Origin: Membranipora membranacea
Taxonomy: Eukaryota > Bryozoa > Gymnolaemata > Cheilostomatida > Membraniporidae
Assembly (NCBI GenBank): GCA_914767715.1
Contig: OU612075.1
Span: 18,722,001 to 18,786,000, forward strand
Length of the DNA: 64,000 nt
Direction: 5' to 3'
In this document: positions 52,801 through 63,300 of the stretch, piece by piece
Numbering within the stretch: position 1 is the stretch's first letter
Layout of the letters: the number at the start of each line of letters is the position of its first letter
Notes under the pieces: generated by a model
Seen by the model: the letters and a program-made list of their open reading frames with translations, nothing else
Told to the model about the DNA's origin: nothing
Database searches by the model: none
Program-made: the position numbers and the translations under genes

Positions 52801-55800
52801 TTTGGTGGGTCAATCTCAATGGGAGTCCACTTAGCCTTACCAGTACCTAATCATGATAGAATGAAGTTGCAATTAACATAAATATCATCAAAGCCAGCAA
52901 ACAAAGGAAAATATGTTTGCACGGCTCAAAAGACTTTTATATTCAAGTGGAAACATTCGTCAGATCAGGATGTTGAATCTATAGTCAGTAATACATTGGT
53001 CATTGGCAACAGACATACTGTAAAGTATTTGGATATGTTTTGCATACCTTTCTTTCTGCTGTTTGGAGTTCTAGTGGCGTCATCATCGTGATTCTCCTTG
53101 TTCTCCTCACCACTGCTTCCTGTTCCCGTTGTGGGCGGTACCCCGGGAGCTGGGTATTCCTCAGGATCAACAAGACTGTTCTCTTGCTGGTTTATTGTAT
53201 CCCAGCTAAGCGACTCATTTTTCTTCTTATCTTGTGTGGCTGTAGTATTGGCAGTGTTGGAGACTTTGGTAGGTTTTGGACTGGCTTTTACAGGTTTATT
53301 ATTTGTACCCTGAAATAAACATTATAATACCTCACCTATAACCAGTGCATCAGCAAAGCTTCATAGATTACCATATGCACACAAAATATACAGAGAGTAA
53401 GAGAGCAACACATTTGACAGATTTTCAGAAAGCCTATTTCCTCACCGATCAGTGACGTGATACAATGATACAATGCTAGTTGTTCTTGGCAAAGGTGCAA
53501 CAAAATTTAATGAGGTGGCAGTACTGGGTAAAGTGGCATGTTCTAAATCCAGATACATAAGATCATCATAGCCTGTCACACTGATCGTTCATTACCTCAG
53601 TCTTTTTATTCTCGGTTGCCGCTGGTTTCTGCTTGTTGACCGCAAGTGTAGGCCATACTCTATCATCCAAATTGGCATCCTGTAAGCAACAGATAAAAAT
53701 CATACACGTGGTGTTGTACTGGATTTAGCGATTTACGCCCTGGCTCCTAGCATTGGATAAGATTGTCATTTTAATGACAGTGTAGATTGTAGATATGACA
53801 GTGTAGATATGATTGCCCTGGTTAGGTCAACGTGTTGCCATGCTTGCCCAGTTAATCCACATGTTGTAGCATTCAACCTAAAATTCCTGACCAATCTAAA
53901 ACACATCAAATGTATGGATTGTGTTTATCAGTGTGAAACATTGTTGGTTATTCAGCTGACTATTATTGATGATATTAGACTCCGATCAAAAATTATTTTT
54001 GGGAGGACTCGAAAATCTTTTGACTTACATATACCATCCTACTATCAGATTTCACCAAACTACTCAACATTGTGCTCATTGTGGGGATAAGAAATTTGAC
54101 ATATCACATCAAAATTATCGTTCTCATACTGTGTGAATGAGATAAAATTTCTTGCAACATCGACTAACCTTCTTCTGCCCGGATTTCACAGCCGTAGTGC
54201 TCCCGGTAGACTGAGCTTTTTGCACCATTGATGTATCTGTTTGAGGCTTATCCTTAGTTTCCTCTGAGATTGAAGTAGCGCTAGTAGAGGCGAGTGGCTC
54301 TTTAGCACAAGTTATGGCAGCGTACGGTTTGCTTGGGCTGACTGGGCGAGTCGTAAAAGTCTTTGGTGCAGGTGGTGCAGGCTTCTCGACTTTAGACTCG
54401 ACAGGGGCAGACTCTGGAGATGTGGTGGTGGCTTTCCCTGTAGACGCTACTGGCTTTGTACCCCGCTCTGAAACAAGAACCGCACTGCCACATATAACAG
54501 GAAACACTGAGCGTAATTATACTAATGCAATCATTGGGTTCTATTGAGCACACTACTTCCAGTCATATCCAAGTATAATAGAAAGTGGAAGGCTTGTATT
54601 TTGCTGGTACCCCAATAATAATAGCTTTCAGTATGCCGAAATAAATTGTCAACCAGTGATGCTGGCGCCGATGCTGCTAATAGCTTACCATGAGCATTCT
54701 GGATTGGTTAGCGTTAATTTAATCCAACAACAATTTAAACAGTGACACTGTTTGCCAACTTTAACTGCCTTTCTCGAATTCACCAACCAATATGGTGTCA
54801 AAATAGACTATGTGCACCTGCAACCCACTGAACCTTAGTTGGCACACAACACTATCATTATGATGTGATATTTTGGACCAATGAACTGGTTAGACAGCTT
54901 GCAGGTTGGGAGCCAACACATTGCAAGAGATAGCAACATTAACAACATTACTTATTATATCCACAAGAGCTGTAAGAGCAACAGTTACTTTGATGCCCAT
55001 ATGAACACATCAAATTCTAAGAAGTCTTGATAATCAGTATTGATAGACAGGACTTGTCCAAAATTTTGGGCATACATGATTACCACACAAAATGTCTATT
55101 ACCTGCTACCTAAATAGCATATACAATTCTAATCATCCAAAGATCAACAAATATATTTTTTTTTAAATTTCATAAATTAGACAATAGTGACAGCATATTT
55201 AATTCTCAATTCAGGTTATCATCATTTTTGACCATAATTGAAAATCACTTCGGACCAATTCCATATTGAGAACATAACTCCTTATCTGCTATTCAAGGTC
55301 GTATCAGTTGAAGAATCCGATATTTTTGTTAAAACTCAAATTGGTTTTCAAAGCGGAACAACATAATTGTGAAAAAGACCTTGAATCATGTTTCCAGTTT
55401 TCTTTAGTACGAATATAAGGCTCACCATGTTGACTGTGTGATGAGTGTGATGATTGAGGTTTGGAAGCACCTGTTGATGTATGCCGTTTGCTCTTGTCAT
55501 CTGGTGCTCGTCTGTGATCAGACTTTCCTGCATTTCCCGACTTAGGATGATATTTTCCAGTCTTAGGCGATCGGGGAGACGGGCCTCCTCGATTGTATCC
55601 TCCTGATTTTCTACCATGAGGTCTAGTAAAATTGTTATCATTTGACTGATGATGCTGAGATTCTGGATCAGGCTTTTTCTCAGCTGTTGGGGCTTTAGGC
55701 GGTTCTGGTTTTTTCCATGGGTTTTTACTTGGAAGTGGGGCTTCTACATAAGTCTCTTTATCAAAATGCTTTGGTCCCTTAACCTGATCTTTATCTTTGG

Positions 55801-56173
55801 AGTCTGAATCAGCAGTCTTTTCATCAGCTTGGCCAGTGGATTGACTGGGCTTTACATCACTTTCCGAACTGCTAGCTACTGTTGTATTTGAAGACTTAAC
55901 TGGAGCTTCATGTTTGACTGACGATGAAGTAGTTTTCACATCACTCTGTTGAGATATGTCACCTTGAGATGGTTTTTCTATCTTTGTTGCTGTACTTGAA
56001 GTCACAGAATGCGAGTCTTTATCTATTGGATTAGCATTTTCTAATTTGTCTGCAGCTTTAGCTACTACAGGAACCTCAGACACCTGACATGCTGGTGCTG
56101 ACAGTTTGCCTTTAATGACAGTGTCTTGAGTTGATGTTACAACAGGGTCTTGCACAAGCTCCGTTGATGACAT
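41361..56173 (-). CDS. LARP1: La-related protein 1 (LARP1), complete, 21 coding exons
   Basis: Exons: 55426-56173, 54169-54467, 53596-53679, 53048-53309, 52676-52846, 52133-52342, 50444-50585, 49727-49838, 49193-49391, 48709-48854, 48099-48228, 47716-47815, 46552-46762, 45710-45839, 45310-45430, 44210-44410, 43676-43812, 42773-42917, 42256-42365, 41876-42006, 41361-41636. All junctions are GT-AG and in phase, giving about 1354 residues ending in TGA at 41363-41361. LARP1 binds the cap and 5' TOP of ribosomal-protein mRNAs and represses or stabilises them downstream of mTORC1, in the cytoplasm. It carries a La motif (about residues 620-705) and DM15 repeats (about 1115-1262). The start ATG at 56173 has an in-frame TGA three codons upstream. 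A TCTAG at about 56205 may be the acceptor of a 5'-untranslated intron. Three introns host probable H/ACA snoRNAs. Identity is essentially certain; only the N-terminus could shift. Confidence 0.95.
43405..43542 (-). ncRNA. Probable H/ACA box snoRNA in LARP1 intron 17 (copy C)
   Basis: On the LARP1 sense strand the 5' hairpin has lower stem CTGAG/CTCAG and an internal loop CGGTT against ATTTCA. Its upper stem is GGTGACAG/CTGTCATC, with an apical loop about 12 nt long. Fifteen nt after the upper stem comes the H box AGATCA (43485-43480, ANANNA). The 3' hairpin closes with a 6-bp stem ATCAAG/CTTGGT and is followed directly by ACA (43410-43408) and a 3-nt tail. Total is about 138 nt. The 14-16-nt pocket-to-box spacing and ACA-NNN end are family rules. 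The internal fold of the 3' hairpin is less clear. Target unknown. Confidence 0.8.
43959..44096 (-). ncRNA. Probable H/ACA box snoRNA in LARP1 intron 16 (copy B)
   Basis: The 5' hairpin differs from copy C at one position in 67 (upper stem CTGCCATC, giving one A-C mismatch), with the same loop arms and the same H box AGATCA (44039-44034). The 3' part has diverged: it has a GTGGCA/TGCCAC apical stem and TGAC/GTCA below, but only a weak outer stem. It then has GGC-ACA with a 3-nt tail (ACA at 43964-43962). The length is again about 138 nt. It may be functional or beginning to decay. Confidence 0.7.
44210..48854 (-). CDS. LARP1: LARP1 exons 10-16: conserved middle region
   Basis: Exon 12 encodes the acidic [16 protein letters not shown] block. 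Exon 13 continues with [20 protein letters not shown] and [21 protein letters not shown], both hallmarks of LARP1. Exon 15 has the [11 protein letters not shown] series and exon 16 the RFYPVVKD and HVGWIMD motifs that precede the DM15 region. The Trp codon joining exons 12 and 13 is split (EYW-SDSDDDE). Confidence 0.93.
44565..44703 (-). ncRNA. Probable H/ACA box snoRNA in LARP1 intron 15 (copy A)
   Basis: This is the best-formed copy. The 5' hairpin lower stem is TCTTGAG/CTTGAGA (7 pairs, two G-U) with the same loop arms CGGTT and ATTTCA as the others. Fifteen nt on lies the H box AGAAAA (44647-44642). The 3' hairpin has an outer stem GTCAAG/CTTGAT, an internal loop, CATG/CATG and a 7-bp stem TGACATC/GATGTCA. 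It ends in ACA (44570-44568) with a 3-nt tail. Total is about 139 nt, sense to LARP1, one per intron as is usual for animal snoRNAs. Confidence 0.85.
46763..47304 (-). other. In-frame open extension upstream of LARP1 exon 13 (possible alternative first exon)
   Basis: The normal LARP1 transcript splices 47716-47815 to 46552-46762. Reading minus-strand upstream from exon 13 in the LARP1 frame, the sequence stays open for 181 codons to an ATG at 47304 in good context (AACAATGG). The stretch is visibly more GC-rich than nearby introns and encodes a His/Cys/Ser-rich peptide ([19 protein letters not shown]) with no family I recognise. If transcribed from a local promoter, it would give a LARP1 form with DM15 but no La motif. 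Confidence 0.4.
47878..47897. repeat. Short (TA)n tract in LARP1 intron 11
   Basis: A run of about six TA dinucleotides with flanking AT-rich sequence, in the intron between exons 11 and 12. Confidence 0.8.
49193..50585 (-). CDS. LARP1: LARP1 exons 7-9: La motif
   Basis: The La motif runs across three exons: [10 protein letters not shown], then [20 protein letters not shown] and [16 protein letters not shown], then [13 protein letters not shown]. The Q-I-E-Y-Y-F and D-F-F-L residues that line the RNA 3'-end pocket in La-family proteins are present. The Ile codon in QIEYYF is split between exons 7 and 8, confirming the junction. Confidence 0.95.
50586..52132 (-). other. LARP1 intron 6 (1.5 kb)
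   Basis: It has no conserved exon. It contains a candidate alternative first exon ending at 51784 (ATG at 51793 followed by a strong GTAAAT donor in the right phase). The rest is AT-rich with nothing recognisable. Confidence 0.6.
52133..56173 (-). CDS. LARP1: LARP1 exons 1-6: low-complexity N-terminal region
   Basis: Residues 1 to about 591 are Ser/Thr/Lys/Pro-rich and poorly structured. Recognisable pieces are NPWKKPEPP (exon 1), VWPTLA (exon 3), the [14 protein letters not shown] block (exon 5), which corresponds to the conserved KWVPL-type segment of LARP1, and an Arg/Gly-rich stretch [11 protein letters not shown] (exon 6) typical of RNA-binding regions. Confidence 0.9.
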
Positions 56174-57787
56174 CACTGATCACTTATTCAGCGTCTCAGT
56201 CACCGACTAGAGCAAAATTCTTCCTCAAAACCTTGAGGACAAACACCGATTCTCTAGCCTATAAAATGTATGAATATTGTTTAGTGATATCACCATATCT
56301 TAAGTCTAGACTAACCATCTATATATCTATATGTGTATTGTTGTACATATATAAATTTTCAAATTATCACTAGCATGTCAATTCTGCCCTCTCATATGAA
56401 CTTTTGCTACCTTCTATATTCCCATTTATTACATTTCTGGCAAAACTTCAGGACCTCATTTTTGAAATTTAGGAGTTTTTTTACTGCAGGTGAGTTAGCA
56501 GGTAGGTAGTCAGTTAAAGACAGGTTATCTAAGACGCGCTATTTTGATGAGGTCACAGTGCAAGTAATCCTTGCGTTCATTTCATTCACAGAAACAGTCT
56601 TTGGTTATGGCTTAACTGACTTACACCCTCAACAGTCCAACCAATGATGCAGTTCACATTCAATTCATGTCCACAGCAGCTAGTGAACTCTCTTTGCTCC
56701 ACTGTGCGTGGGATCATTGAATGAAAGACCATACTATTTGGGCTTTGCAGATGGGCAGGTTTAGCCTTCACTTTGTACTATCCATTCATCAATCGTTCAT
56801 TGGCAGCCACTACTATGACTATTGACTATCAATTATCACGACACTTGACTAGTAAAAGTTTGGTATACATACAACAATACATAGTAGAGATTAGATCCGG
56901 ATTTGACATGGGTAAAACTTACCTGACCAGCGGCAAATACTTCAGGAAGGTATGGTTGGTATATAATTCAAAGCAATTACAATATAAATTATCAAACACT
57001 TCACCATGAGGCTGACTGAGCAGAGCTAGCAGTGTAACAAACAACAACAGAACAGCAGATTTGAATAATATATATCCTTCACTTCAGCATGAACTTTTAT
57101 TTTAAATTAGATGTGAGTTCTTACTTATCAGTATTGTGCAGAGTCAGCCAATTTCTATACTCCAATATCAGTGTTGACAGTGCAAGACACAGGGTCCTAG
57201 TTTAACAATATATTGAGCTAAAAAATCTTGCAAAGTTGTTAGAGAAGTCGTCCACACAGTTTTGCATAAACACATGTCACCAAGAACCACGATGTTGGTA
57301 GAGCGCATGTGCAATGCCCCAATGCACGTTTCAAGGTCAATCACCATGCCGTTTATCATATGATAATAATTATTCGGAATTTACTACCATTAATATTATC
57401 ATATTAACAGAGTTTCTGCAATTATGCTGCAGATTTCACTTTTCACTTCAAGGTTATTTTGAGGTGAATGTTTTACAAATAAAACAAAAAGTTTAGGATT
57501 TTGTGTTTTTTGGGCTGAAAAGAGTTCATCATTGTGATTCACTTCATAGGAATCAAATTAATTGCACCTACAGTCTGGCATGGTAGTGGAAAGAATATGA
57601 ATGCTCAATATTTGTGATCATTATTTATTGATAGTGCACATGATAAAGATAAATCTGCCATTGCTCGCTGTGACTGTGAGTGATTTGGAGTTGGACTGTC
57701 ACTCTGGACTGAGTGACTGTGAGTGATTTGGAGTTGGACTGTCACTCTGGACTGAGTGAGTGTGAGTGATTGACACAAAAACTAACA
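56174..57787. promoter_or_regulatory. Shared upstream region of divergent LARP1 and BAP18
   Basis: The two start codons face away from each other 1.6 kb apart. The region must hold both promoters and 5' untranslated sequences. I see no TATA box placed convincingly and no coding potential. A 43-bp tandem duplication (57671-57756) lies next to the BAP18 start. Calling it a bidirectional promoter is inference from geometry. Confidence 0.5.
57671..57756. repeat. 43-bp perfect tandem duplication at the BAP18 5' end
   Basis: Two adjacent copies of a unit starting TGACTGTGAGTGATTTGG and ending CTGGACTGAG, followed by a partial third copy. It ends 31 bp before the BAP18 ATG, so it falls in the promoter or the 5' untranslated region. 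Confidence 0.93.
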
Positions 57788-59835
57788 ATGACATCAAGCA
57801 CAAATTCTCAGCAGGTATGGTTATGTTATTCACTACTACTTGTAAGTGATTTGTTGCTTGTGTTGTTGGTACAACATTATGATCATTAGACCTGGGAGGA
57901 CTGATAATACAGTAACTCAACTCAACTCTGTAAGTAAGTGTAGAACTAGAAGAGTGGGTAGGGTCATTAACTTACCTTGCTACCTACTTACATACACACA
58001 TGATATATTGCAGGTTGCTGAGATATTTTTAGCAGCTGGGAATGCTTTCGAAAAGCTAGGAAATTTAACTATGGAACTTCATCCCAATCCTGATGCGCAA
58101 CCGAACAGGTAAGTTTTTGCTTCATGCAAAGGTTCATAGTAAAAAGTCTTGTAGAACAGATTGGTAGGCCGCCTGGCTAAACTATGCCTTGTTTCAAAAT
58201 TATCTGAACTGCTCTACACTTGGAAACTCAATGGTAGTGCATTACTGATTCATTTTCATGTCAGCACATTACGCTTTTATGACATTACAATGATCCTTAC
58301 TTTCAGTAAGTGGACTTCGGCAGAAATAGACAATCTTCGAACAGCAATCAAGCAATTTGGGGACAACCTAAATGACATAGCTTCACGCATGAAGATGAGA
58401 TCCGTGTAAGTTATTAGTGCCGATACAGACTTATTGAATGTCACTGTTTATTGAAATAGGAATGGTGTTTCTATCTTTCTGGCACCTGTCTCATTAGCTT
58501 GGACCATGACACTTCTAACATCGTTGTAGTTATTTTTAGTTCTGGTATATGTTAATGTCATTTCATGTAGAGGATTGTACCCGATAATCCATTGCAAAGT
58601 TAATTATATTTTCCTATCATGCAGCTCACAAGTCAAACAGAAAATGAAAGAGGAAATGATGTTTATAGCATCAGCCAGTGGCAAAAAATCAGCAGATGGA
58701 TCACCAGACGCCCCTCCAGCAAAGAAAGCTAGACCTGGCGCGGATGATACATCAGCTAACTCAGTAGGTGACATTGATAAGGATGAGAACACATCAGATA
58801 TTAAAGTGGAGATGGACAGAGGAAGCGATGTGGAGAGCGTCACCATTCATGATTGTAAGTACAAGTAGTCTTGTGAGAACAATTCATTTGAGGGTCTAAG
58901 TCCAAGAAGCAGACCACTGGATTAACCCATATTACATATCAATTTATTGTTGGTTAGTCAATGATGTTACTTGTATCATATGGTTAGAAAAAAAATTCAG
59001 CAGATAGAACCAAATAATATATTATATGGGCCGAGTGCGCCATTGTCTGTAATATGACCCAGTTACACCAGCATTTGACATCATATACTAAGAATTATGG
59101 CGTCATTTTCATGACTGACATAGTAGGATGTAATATGTAATACCTGAAACCTAATACGCAACCGAACTTGCCGTACATGACACGATGCATAATGTTATCC
59201 AGTGTAATAACATGAATGTATATACATATTATTACACTGGGGGGTCTTTCAATTAGAAAGAGCCATGCATTACTAAAGCAAGTTATCACTATCACATCAC
59301 TCAAAATTATCACTCACTTGGTCTTTCAATTAGACAAAATCACTTCCAAATCACTCACTCAGAATGTATATAGTTCCATCATTGAGCGAGTGATCTGAAA
59401 GCGAGAGCCCTAGCAGGTATCACTCACTGAGTGAGCGATATGATTGCGATTTTGGCTGTTTCTAATTGAAAGACTCCCCCAGGATCAATCACATCACCCC
59501 AGGATAAATATTTAACTATTGTTCCGGGTGAAAAGTTGTATGCTCTTGATTTAGGAGCAGACAACTGATCATGATTGGCTCATACTTTGATCGATGGCCA
59601 AAAAATCAAACTCCCTGGTTGGCCCAACCTGCCAAATCAGAATTTAACTTAGTGAGTTTGCATTTCTGAGATTAACTTATATCAGCTATCATTAAAATTC
59701 AGCAAAAAAATGTCCACTAGCAAAACTAAAAATATATAACTTGAATTTATTTTCTTCTCTTCTGTAGCCGAGTTGCATGTAGATGAGGAAGGCCAGTTAA
59801 GCTCAGACAGTGACGGAAGTGACGTTGATGTGTGA
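57788..59835 (+). CDS. BAP18: Chromatin complexes subunit BAP18 (C17orf49 homologue), complete
   Basis: Five exons: 57788-57814, 58014-58108, 58307-58405, 58625-58854, 59768-59835. All introns are GT-AG and phases agree, giving 172 residues, which is the length I recall for the human protein. The N-terminal block VAEIFLAAGNAFEKLGNLTMELHP is followed by a SANT/Myb-like domain (about residues 42-88: KWTSAEIDNLRTAIKQFGDN, SRMKMRSVSQVKQKM). A PPAKKAR basic patch and a Ser/Asp-rich acidic C-terminus ending DGSDVDV follow. BAP18 is a nuclear subunit of NURF- and MLL/COMPASS-associated complexes that reads active chromatin. The first exon is only nine codons (MTSSTNSQQ). Intron 4 contains a MITE-like element. 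Confidence 0.93.
59199..59240. repeat. 42-bp near-perfect palindrome in BAP18 intron 4
   Basis: CCAGTGTAATAA at the left is matched by TTATTACACTGG at the right, with 18 of 21 position pairs complementary overall. It overlaps by 4 bp the left end of the adjacent MITE-like element, which suggests nested or repeated insertions. Confidence 0.9.
59237..59482. mobile_element. MITE-like element with 27-bp terminal inverted repeats
   Basis: The left end reads CTGGGGGGTCTTTCAATTAG. The reverse complement of the right end reads CTGGGGGAGTCTTTCAATTAG, and both continue with AAA(G/C)AGCC. A third copy of GGTCTTTCAATTAGA lies inside near 59319. The interior has repeated ATCACTCAC and GAGTGA motifs. The element is 246 bp, non-coding, inside BAP18 intron 4. 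I could not find a convincing target-site duplication, so the superfamily is open. Confidence 0.78.
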
Positions 59836-60326
59836 CATATCTGAGAGCAGCGCATTATATCAGCTCATAAACATGGGCTTGAACTGTATCAATTATGATA
59901 ATGACTTCAAGACTTGTACATACCATCATAATTTTGTAAATACCTTCAAAGAGCTTGTTACAAAGAAAAATGTTTGTAGCAGCTGTACAGTTAGAAATGT
60001 CATGTTTATTTGTATTGTTTGTACAAATTAATATTACTGGGTTACCATATGATATAACTTTAGCCTCAAATCATTGATACCGACCTATTATTGGTATTTC
60101 TTACATTAATTCAATTAATCTAAATAAATATCAATGTCATATAAATGTTCCAGTCAATTTCTTTCTTTCGGCTGACTCACCAAACCTTACAATCTGCACT
60201 TATTTCTACAGACTGAAAAATTTATCTGTAGCGTGGTGCATAAGAAGGAAGTGGGCTTTCAAGCTCCACTGGCGCTCCCACATGACCGTTAGAGGACATC
60301 TTAACATTCCTTCAACGAATGGCTTC
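59836..60326. other. Intergenic region between convergent BAP18 and SDA1
   Basis: Only 491 bp separate the two stop codons. The BAP18 3' untranslated region occupies the left part, with AATAAA at 60123-60128. The SDA1 3' untranslated region must run leftward from 60326, so the two may abut or overlap. I saw no canonical minus-strand hexamer for SDA1 here. Confidence 0.7.
60123..60128 (+). terminator. Poly(A) signal of BAP18
   Basis: AATAAA, 288 nt after the BAP18 stop codon and in an AT-rich context. It is the first canonical hexamer after the stop that I noticed. Confidence 0.55.
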
Positions 60327-63300
60327 TCATTTCCTTCCCCTCTTTAGTAATGATTTCTTTAGTGTGATCTAGAAATATATCATAGGATACGTATACAGGT
60401 ATGCTTGCTATATTATTGATCGAAAGTCTACATTCAACAAAATTTATCTATATTGTATACATCATTTATGGAGCTAACTAACAAAGGGGAACAAATCTTC
60501 AAAATTGTAAAACCGTGTCATCCAAAGGAATGGCCATCGTATCATGATTTGATGGGGTCTGCACAATGCATTACGATAAAAAGATTGTGATTCAAATTCA
60601 CTTCATCATCAGTATCATGTGATGGGGTAGATAGTTGAGAACTTAACTGAAAGCCACCGGGCTTCAGATTCAATCTGAATATATATTTCTAGTTACCTGT
60701 TTATCTCTGAAGGACCTTTTGCCTTTAGTATTATTGAGCTTATGCTTGACCATCTGGAAGTTCTTCTTTTTCTGTTTGACTTTGTTAGTTACACCAGCAT
60801 CTGGGTTGTGTTCTTTGTGTCCGTACTTCTCACGAGAATTCTTACCTTCCTAAGAATTTTAACCAAAAATGTTCACAAACAATCCTCATCTTCCAAGTAC
60901 CATGTGCATTAAAAGTGTAAGACATGCTTAGATACGCATCTTGAGGAATCAGCTAAATTTCAGAATGAGTTGGCCCATCTTGTAAACAACTATAAAAAAA
61001 AGGTAATTACTCCTCTTCACAGCATGTCAAGTGCTACCATTACCAGGGTCTTCAATAGTAAGAGGTGAAATTCAGCAGATTAGGTCAAGAGAAGTCAAAC
61101 TGCAAGGATGTTTTCAGGTAACGTTAGCAGTTTTATCACCATTACAGTTCATATGTCTACGTCTAATGGAGATACTGCTCTCAGTTACTTCATAGTATGG
61201 CAGAATTATACTATAACCCAATCTTTTTTAAGGAAGAGGTTACCTGTGCAACAGCTATCTTGGCAGCCTTGTCCTGTTTCTGTCGTTTGTGTGTAAAACC
61301 AATGGCTGAGTATGGCAAGATCTCTCTACAAAAACAAACTCGAATTCATTACGAGGTTAAGATTGCAGATGGCTACCAAATGCCATGTCTACAGTCCTGA
61401 ACAAAAAATAACAATTATAACCAGCTGCATATCCTGTTTGCATGCAAGATCAACACATTTCCAAGTGATAATGACAAATTACTTGTTATTCAACCTCAGA
61501 AAATAATTGCTTTATTGGTGACTAAGACCAAGGAGTTGGATTTGACATCAAAGTCCTGGGTAAGACTTGCGCATAACGATCAAATCTGCCACATACCCTC
61601 TCTCCTCATTCTCAACGCTGACTACATCAGTACTGCCAGCCTTTCTCTTCAGTCCCCTCTTCTCCTTAATACCCACTTTCTTAGCTATCTGAGCACGTTT
61701 TATCTTAGCGAAGTCATCCTGAGTTAGGATACGTGACTCGGTGATATTACGAGCTTTCTCTTCTCTCTCCTCTTTGGTCATCTTCTGAAGTATCTCTGTC
61801 TCCTCCTACGATCAGAACGAAAAACTGAAAACTGGATAAATAATGATATAGTTGGTTTGTTATGTAGTATCCAGCCGCTGACCATCCTCAAATTCTGTCC
61901 AAATAAATATAGAAAACAATTGTAGTTTAGTTTTACTTAATTGAAAACATCGATACTACACAATTCGAAAAAAAACACCCCGACTGAACTGGAGCTGAAG
62001 CTTTATCAATTAAATTAACTATAATAATAACTACACTGTCAAGTTGTGCTCTCTTGCATCAAGAGGAACAAAGAGCAAGCAAATTCTTGATTTCAAGAGT
62101 AACCTTGGTCAAGAGGGCACTTTTGGATTCACAACACTGACAGAAGACCGTCTGATACGAAATGATACATCACCATCAAACCTTTTTTTTGATGCATTAA
62201 TAATTAACATGGGTAGATTGCCTTTACGCACAAGCTTGAAATGATGGAACTTACTGCTAGATAACATTCTGCGCATGCTCAGCTCTGGGCATGAGCTGAT
62301 CTCTGCAAAATTGAGTCTCGGAATTCCGAAGCCATCTGATTGGCTACTTGCTCTGGTGACATACTCCCTAAAGCGTGCGGATTTGTTATTAATAGTTATC
62401 CTCTCTTGTTATTATTAGCTGATTTTGATTGACAGTTTATGCAGGGGATATCCCATTTCCCCTTTCCAAAGTTGCAATCAGAACCCAAACTAAACTCATT
62501 GTTCTTGCACATGCGCAAATTCAAGTCACGCATGATGCATACATAGCCTTACGACACCTGCTTTGTGGTAATGATAGCCTAGTTTATCAGTGATCTACAT
62601 GCCCAGTCATATCACGAGAGTCAGTATGGCTAGATAACATTCACTCAAACTAATTATTTTTATGTTAACTTTCGCCTTAGCTAAAATTTGGGTCAACATT
62701 CAGTCACCACTCACCAACTAGCTATACTGATCTCTGGCTAAAATTAACTACCCAAGAGTGTGATAATACAGACCTTGACCGCGTCCTCGTCATCACTGCT
62801 GTGGATTACATCTATCCACTCTCCATCACTATCCTCGTCCTCAGAGGCAGACAGCCACCCGTCCTTATTCACATCAACGTCCCCATCTTCAGCATCATCG
62901 GAGTCTAGAACCTCAGCACCGCTCACATGATCTCTGCCTGACAAAGCAGCATAGTCGGTTAGTCCGTCACCATCCATATCAGAAAGCTTACCACCCTACA
63001 ACAATAAATATCGGGATAATTAAATGTGTGTATGTATGTACCTTTATTGTGTCATTGTTGAAATATGAAATTATTTCCTGCTGATTAAATATGTGAGCTG
63101 ACAGAAATATGATACATAAATATCATAATTAAAGTGTTAGAAAAAGACCGGTTGACCAAAGGCTACTGCTTTGTTATATCTCAGATTTGTTTCATGATCA
63201 ACTGCTCAATATCTGCGTGTTGGTATTTTGTAGCAGATTAATACAGGGTCATTAATTACATCATCACATGGAAAGTTATTATAAATTTAAGATGTTGCAG

